Source: CANNBR01 sp964604015 (GTDB taxonomy: Bacteria > Babelota > Babeliae > Babelales > CAIQNR01). Taken from it: 64,000 bases of DNA. The stretch covers positions 118,496 to 182,495 of the forward strand of contig CAZRXF010000001.1 of the NCBI GenBank assembly GCA_964604015.1, given 5' to 3'. The notes under the pieces are model-generated. The model was not told the DNA's origin. It made no database searches and was given only the letters and a program-made list of their open reading frames with translations. Positions 61,131 to 64,000 of the stretch are shown piece after piece. The position numbers and the translations under genes were made by a program. How positions within the stretch are numbered: position 1 is the stretch's first letter; each line of letters starts with the position of its first letter.

Positions 61131-61313
61131 ACGAAAAATCCTCTCTAAAAATAAAAAATCTCATGTAGAAAGCGAGTGTAGCACTAGCGTGTATTTTTTA
61201 CTTATTTCGCATTTCTAAAAATGAACTGAAATACCAAACGCTTCGTTCCTCGTCCTATTTTCTGCATTCTGATAACGGTAAAGAGAAACAAAAATAAAAG
61301 GAGCTCAAAAACC

Positions 61314-62375
61314 ATGGACTTCAAAAAGATTCAAAAAAATCTCATGCTCATCATTGTATTCGGCATCTTTCTGTTTCTTGGTAAAACGGCAGTACAGAGC
61401 CTTTATGCAAGCTGGCAAGCAAAGCGCCACCCAGCTCCGGGCGCGATGGTCGATATTGGCGGCTATAAACTCCATGTCATCGAATCAGGGCAAGGAAGCC
61501 CTTCAGTTATTCTTGAAGCCGGATTTGCCTGCTTTTCTTTGGTGTGGGACTTAGTACAACGCGATGTTGCCCAGTTTGCTCATGTCTACAGTTATGACCG
61601 TGCCGGACTGGGGTGGAGTGAACCAAGCCCCCTACGAAGAATTAGTCCCAACATGGTACAAGAACTTCACACATTGCTTGAAACGCTCCATGCACCAAAG
61701 CCGTATATTCTTGTGGGACACTCATTTGGCGGACTGCTGATGCAACTTTACGCAAACACCTATCCTGATGATGTATACGCCCTTGTTCTGGTTGATTCAT
61801 CGCACGAACTGATGATAGAAAAGTCAGGGGAATTCAATCGTGATTCTTATTCGCTTTTACCTTCATCTTTTCATCGCAGATGGCACGAATTTTTAAACGC
61901 CCACGGCATGGAAACGCTCTCAAATTTTACCGGAATCAGGGCGGTGTACCTACGCTCACTTGCAAAGAATGCCTGGGGATGCATTCCCCCTGAGATAAAA
62001 AAGCCATTTGTTGCACGATTGCTGTCACCACAGGGGGTTTATACTCGAGGGCAAGAAATGCGCCACATCGCTGAAAGCCATGATGCAGCAAAACAGGCAC
62101 AAAATATGTTTTCTGATAAGCCGCTCATTGTTATCAGCCGTGGAAAGATCATCGATGAAAAAACAGACCCTGAAAAGTTCTGGCCCTATCTAACCAAAGC
62201 GCATCTTGAAGTATGGAGCCTTCTGCAAAATGATCTTGCAACTAAATCAAGCAACAGCACCCATATCATTGCACAAAAAAGTGGGCATACTATTGTCTGG
62301 TCAGAACCCGAGCTAATCGTCGACGCAATCAGAAGTCTCGTTGATCAGTACCACGCAGAACATAAAGGAAGGTAG
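61314..62375 (+). CDS. Membrane-anchored alpha/beta hydrolase
   Basis: 353 residues. An N-terminal membrane helix (LMLIIVFGIFLFLG) anchors an alpha/beta-hydrolase domain. Visible are the strand VILEAGFACFS, the YSYDRAGLGWSEPSP segment, nucleophile S137 in VGHSFGGLLMQLYA, VLVDSSHE and the probable catalytic His in QKSGHTIVWSEPELI. The substrate is unknown; ester or epoxide hydrolysis are typical. AAAAGGAGC precedes the ATG. A bidirectional terminator follows. Confidence 0.85.
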   Translation: MDFKKIQKNLMLIIVFGIFLFLGKTAVQSLYASWQAKRHPAPGAMVDIGGYKLHVIESGQGSPSVILEAGFACFSLVWDLVQRDVAQFAHVYSYDRAGLGWSEPSPLRRISPNMVQELHTLLETLHAPKPYILVGHSFGGLLMQLYANTYPDDVYALVLVDSSHELMIEKSGEFNRDSYSLLPSSFHRRWHEFLNAHGMETLSNFTGIRAVYLRSLAKNAWGCIPPEIKKPFVARLLSPQGVYTRGQEMRHIAESHDAAKQAQNMFSDKPLIVISRGKIIDEKTDPEKFWPYLTKAHLEVWSLLQNDLATKSSNSTHIIAQKSGHTIVWSEPELIVDAIRSLVDQYHAEHKGR

Positions 62376-62448
62376 CCTTCTGAAATTTTTTACAATCCAC
62401 GAACTTTCGTACAGAATCCCTTGACCCAATAGTAATTTCTACAAATAA

Positions 62449-62480
62449 AAAAGACCGCCACTTTCACGTCGGTCTTTTTT
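62449..62480. terminator. Bidirectional terminator between hydrolase and M48-like gene
   Basis: AAAAGACCG (62449-62457) pairs with CGGTCTTTT (62470-62478) around a 12-base loop, with a T-run to the right and an A-run to the left, so it can stop transcripts from both convergent genes. Confidence 0.85.
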
Positions 62481-62498
62481 ATTCGCAAATGTCGTCTT

Positions 62499-63326
62499 TT
62501 ATTTTTTCGTTTTCAGCTGCTTTATGACTTTTGTCAGATGTGCCACTCGATCCTGAGGCAATGGATGCGAAGCAAAACGATCGTCTTGGTCAAAAGAAAA
62601 AAGCATCCTTACAAGTTGCTTTACGCGGCTTTCTTCATAATGTCGTAAAAACTCTTTAAGTTTTTCTCCCAAAAACTCGCCCCCTACCTGTACTACAAAT
62701 TCATCTGCTTGGTATTCTCCAAGTCTTTTTCTATAGGCACAGTCTATAGGAGAAAAAGAAAGTGCCATTTCTTCATGCAAATCCCCATGTTGATGATAAA
62801 TGTGCCCAAGTTCATGGTAAAAAACGGCAAGCGCATGATCAAAATTGAAGGGTAATCGTTGGTAACGTTTTCCATTTAAAATGGTTTTTAGTAATTCATT
62901 GCAGATAACAAGCTGCCCCCCCACAACTTTCTTTGCCGCCATGCCACCTAAGTAAGCAGAGTCAAGTCCAACGAAAATAGTTTCTTTTATTTTTGCTTTT
63001 TCAACAGCATCACTCAACACATCACAGGTTGTTGATCCAAATGACAACGCAGAATCAAAAACAATATGCGGTCGGCCATCTGCATGTACTTTAAATGGTT
63101 TTACCTTTTCCAATTTTTTAAGAAGCTTCTTTGTTTCTTCAGCCTGCTGTTGATCTAATGAATAACCACTATAGAGTCGTAAATTCGTAGAAAACACTCG
63201 CCCAATTTTCGCATACAACCTTGTAATGCTCTCAACTGAAACTCCTCGAAATACCCCTGCTGCTTGCAAACTATTACATCCACTCAATAAAAACCCAAGA
63301 AGTAAAAATACTCCATTTTTAACCAT
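62499..63326 (-). CDS. M48-type zinc metallopeptidase lipoprotein
   Basis: 275 residues. Signal peptide with lipobox LLSGC (Cys17) predicts an outer-membrane or periplasmic lipoprotein. The zinc motif HELGH is at about 171-175, with the third ligand in EYQADEF (about 204), as in BepA/LoiP-like M48 proteases that handle misfolded outer-membrane proteins. I chose the ATG at 63326, preceded by GGAG at good spacing, over one 4 codons upstream. A good promoter is present. Confidence 0.85.
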   Translation of the reverse strand: MVKNGVFLLLGFLLSGCNSLQAAGVFRGVSVESITRLYAKIGRVFSTNLRLYSGYSLDQQQAEETKKLLKKLEKVKPFKVHADGRPHIVFDSALSFGSTTCDVLSDAVEKAKIKETIFVGLDSAYLGGMAAKKVVGGQLVICNELLKTILNGKRYQRLPFNFDHALAVFYHELGHIYHQHGDLHEEMALSFSPIDCAYRKRLGEYQADEFVVQVGGEFLGEKLKEFLRHYEESRVKQLVRMLFSFDQDDRFASHPLPQDRVAHLTKVIKQLKTKK

Positions 63327-63363
63327 CTCTATCTCCATTTCTATTTTGATATTTTCTATTTGA

Positions 63364-63391
63364 ATATTAACAAATAGAGTTGCTTTGTCAA
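63364..63391 (-). promoter_or_regulatory. Promoter of the M48-like gene
   Basis: Minus-strand TTGACA (63386-63391), 16-base spacer, TAATAT (63364-63369), about 40 bases before the start codon. Confidence 0.7.
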
Positions 63392-63447
63392 GGAGGTAAA
63401 AAGATAGTTAAGCTCCTCAGAAGAGAATTTTAGGGAAAAATAGGCGC

Positions 63448-63472
63448 AAAAAAACCGGCACGGATGCCGGTT
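63448..63472 (-). terminator. Terminator after tRNA-Gln
   Basis: Minus-strand AACCGGCA/TGCCGGTT 8-bp stem with a 4-base loop (63472-63453), followed by seven T residues (63454-63448). It ends the spoVG-tRNA unit. Confidence 0.85.
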
Positions 63473-63480
63473 AATTTACA

Positions 63481-63554
63481 TGGCTGGGGCGGAAGGATTC
63501 GAACCTCCGGTGCCGGGACCAAAACCCGGTGCCTTACCGCTTGGCGACGCCCCA
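63481..63554 (-). tRNA. tRNA-Gln (anticodon UUG)
   Basis: 74 bases including an encoded CCA. The acceptor TGGGGCG pairs with CGCCCCA. The anticodon arm CCGGG/CCCGG holds loop TTTTGGT, giving anticodon TTG; the T arm has GGTTCGAATCC. All arms pair well. It begins 10 bases after the spoVG stop codon and is followed by a terminator, so it is probably processed from a spoVG-tRNA transcript. Confidence 0.95.
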
Positions 63555-63564
63555 ACTAAATTTT

Positions 63565-63882
63565 TTAATGATTATCGTAAGAATAATCGTCGGAGTCACC
63601 ACCAACAGCGTTCAATCTGCCTGATTTTTCAAGCGATCTGTATTCGTTAATGATGCTTTCTTCGATGTGTTTACGCATTTCACCGTTGAGTGGGTGAGCA
63701 ATGTCACGGAAGGATCCGTCTTTTCTACGACGTGAAGGCATAGAAACAAAAAGACCTTTTTCCCCTTCGATGACTTTCAAATCACGGACGATAAAGGCAT
63801 TCTCAAAGACAATCGTCGCATACGCTTTAAGACGTGTGCCACTTTCTTTTGCCGGATAGATTTTAACTTCTGTTATTTTCAT
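63565..63882 (-). CDS. spoVG: SpoVG-family RNA/DNA-binding regulator
   Basis: Small global regulator found well beyond spore formers; it binds nucleic acids. 105 residues, MKITEVKIYPAKESGTRLKA, then IRDLKVIEG-like segment VRDLKVIEGEKGLFVSMPSR and DIAHPLN, all family-typical, followed by an acidic tail (GGDSDDYSYDNH). AAAGG precedes the ATG. tRNA-Gln follows after 10 bases. Confidence 0.93.
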   Translation of the reverse strand: MKITEVKIYPAKESGTRLKAYATIVFENAFIVRDLKVIEGEKGLFVSMPSRRRKDGSFRDIAHPLNGEMRKHIEESIINEYRSLEKSGRLNAVGGDSDDYSYDNH

Positions 63883-63945
63883 ATTTATTGAACCTTTTGC
63901 CTCATGAATGACCCACTACTTCGGGTAAACCACATGTCGCACCTT

Positions 63946-63974
63946 AATGTAATAGGACTCCATCGTTTTGTCAA
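63946..63974 (-). promoter_or_regulatory. Promoter of spoVG-tRNA-Gln
   Basis: Minus-strand TTGACA (63969-63974), 17-base spacer, TACATT (63946-63951), 64 bases before the spoVG start. Confidence 0.55.
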
Positions 63975-64000
63975 ACACTAACACGCCTTCTTTTTCTCTA

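Noticed and set aside
1..64000. CRISPR arrays, cas genes, transposases, prophage genes, rRNA
   Set aside because: None was seen; no regularly spaced short repeats and no matching protein motifs.

Overview
The window looks like a chromosomal segment from a reduced-genome, probably host-dependent bacterium. My best guess is Candidatus Dependentiae (TM6/Babeliae). This is inferred from the mix of a compact housekeeping core with eukaryote-like secreted proteins (ankyrin repeats, RING and RING-CH zinc domains, a subtilase, a 2176-residue helical protein) and many small signal-peptide proteins I cannot match to any family. No 16S rRNA is present, so the assignment is not proven.

Layout. 1-2334 (+): rplI-dnaB-ruvC. 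2543-7055 (-): a propeller-like secreted protein, a secreted subtilase and an ankyrin/RING protein under a perfect-consensus promoter. 7194-9780 (-): a candidate small RNA, then dnaN-recF. 9805-16365 (-): proS, a csaA gene interrupted by an in-frame stop, six tandem fast-diverging secreted paralogues, xerC and a membrane protein. 16467-18705 (+): a duplicated MazG-like protein, a double-RING secreted protein and an HXXEE membrane protein. 18702-32866 (-): two secreted helical proteins, three tandem EamA transporters, two tandem YmdB phosphodiesterases, rny, zapA and a coiled-coil gene, rplT-rpmI-infC, recA, a PpiD-like chaperone, a SPOR-like protein and miaA. Much of this is tightly packed or overlapping.

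32879-36739 (-): two recently duplicated seven-repeat delta-60 propeller proteins and carD. 36847-40353 (+): two flippase-like membrane proteins around a small secreted gene. 40354-41219: an 866-base gap with a pyrimidine-rich tract and a GC-rich foldable patch. 41220-43115 (+): dnaK. 43185-55009 (-): a four-gene cluster of long helical secreted proteins including the giant. 55079-55543 (-): two DUF378 proteins. 55698-60161 (+): ychF, secreted and ankyrin-like proteins, a MerR/HspR-like regulator. 60294-60470: an inverted-repeat element. 60519-63974: maf, an alpha/beta hydrolase, an M48-type lipoprotein, and spoVG followed by tRNA-Gln.

Two themes recur. First, tandem duplication: six secreted paralogues, three EamA, two YmdB, two delta-60, two flippases, two DUF378 and an internal MazG duplication. 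Second, export: roughly twenty genes begin with signal peptides, consistent with an envelope and secretome built for contact with a eukaryotic host. Promoters of the TTGACA/TATAAT type with 17-base spacers and hairpin-plus-T terminators are readable at many unit boundaries. All homology statements come from reading the sequence by eye; no database search was run.
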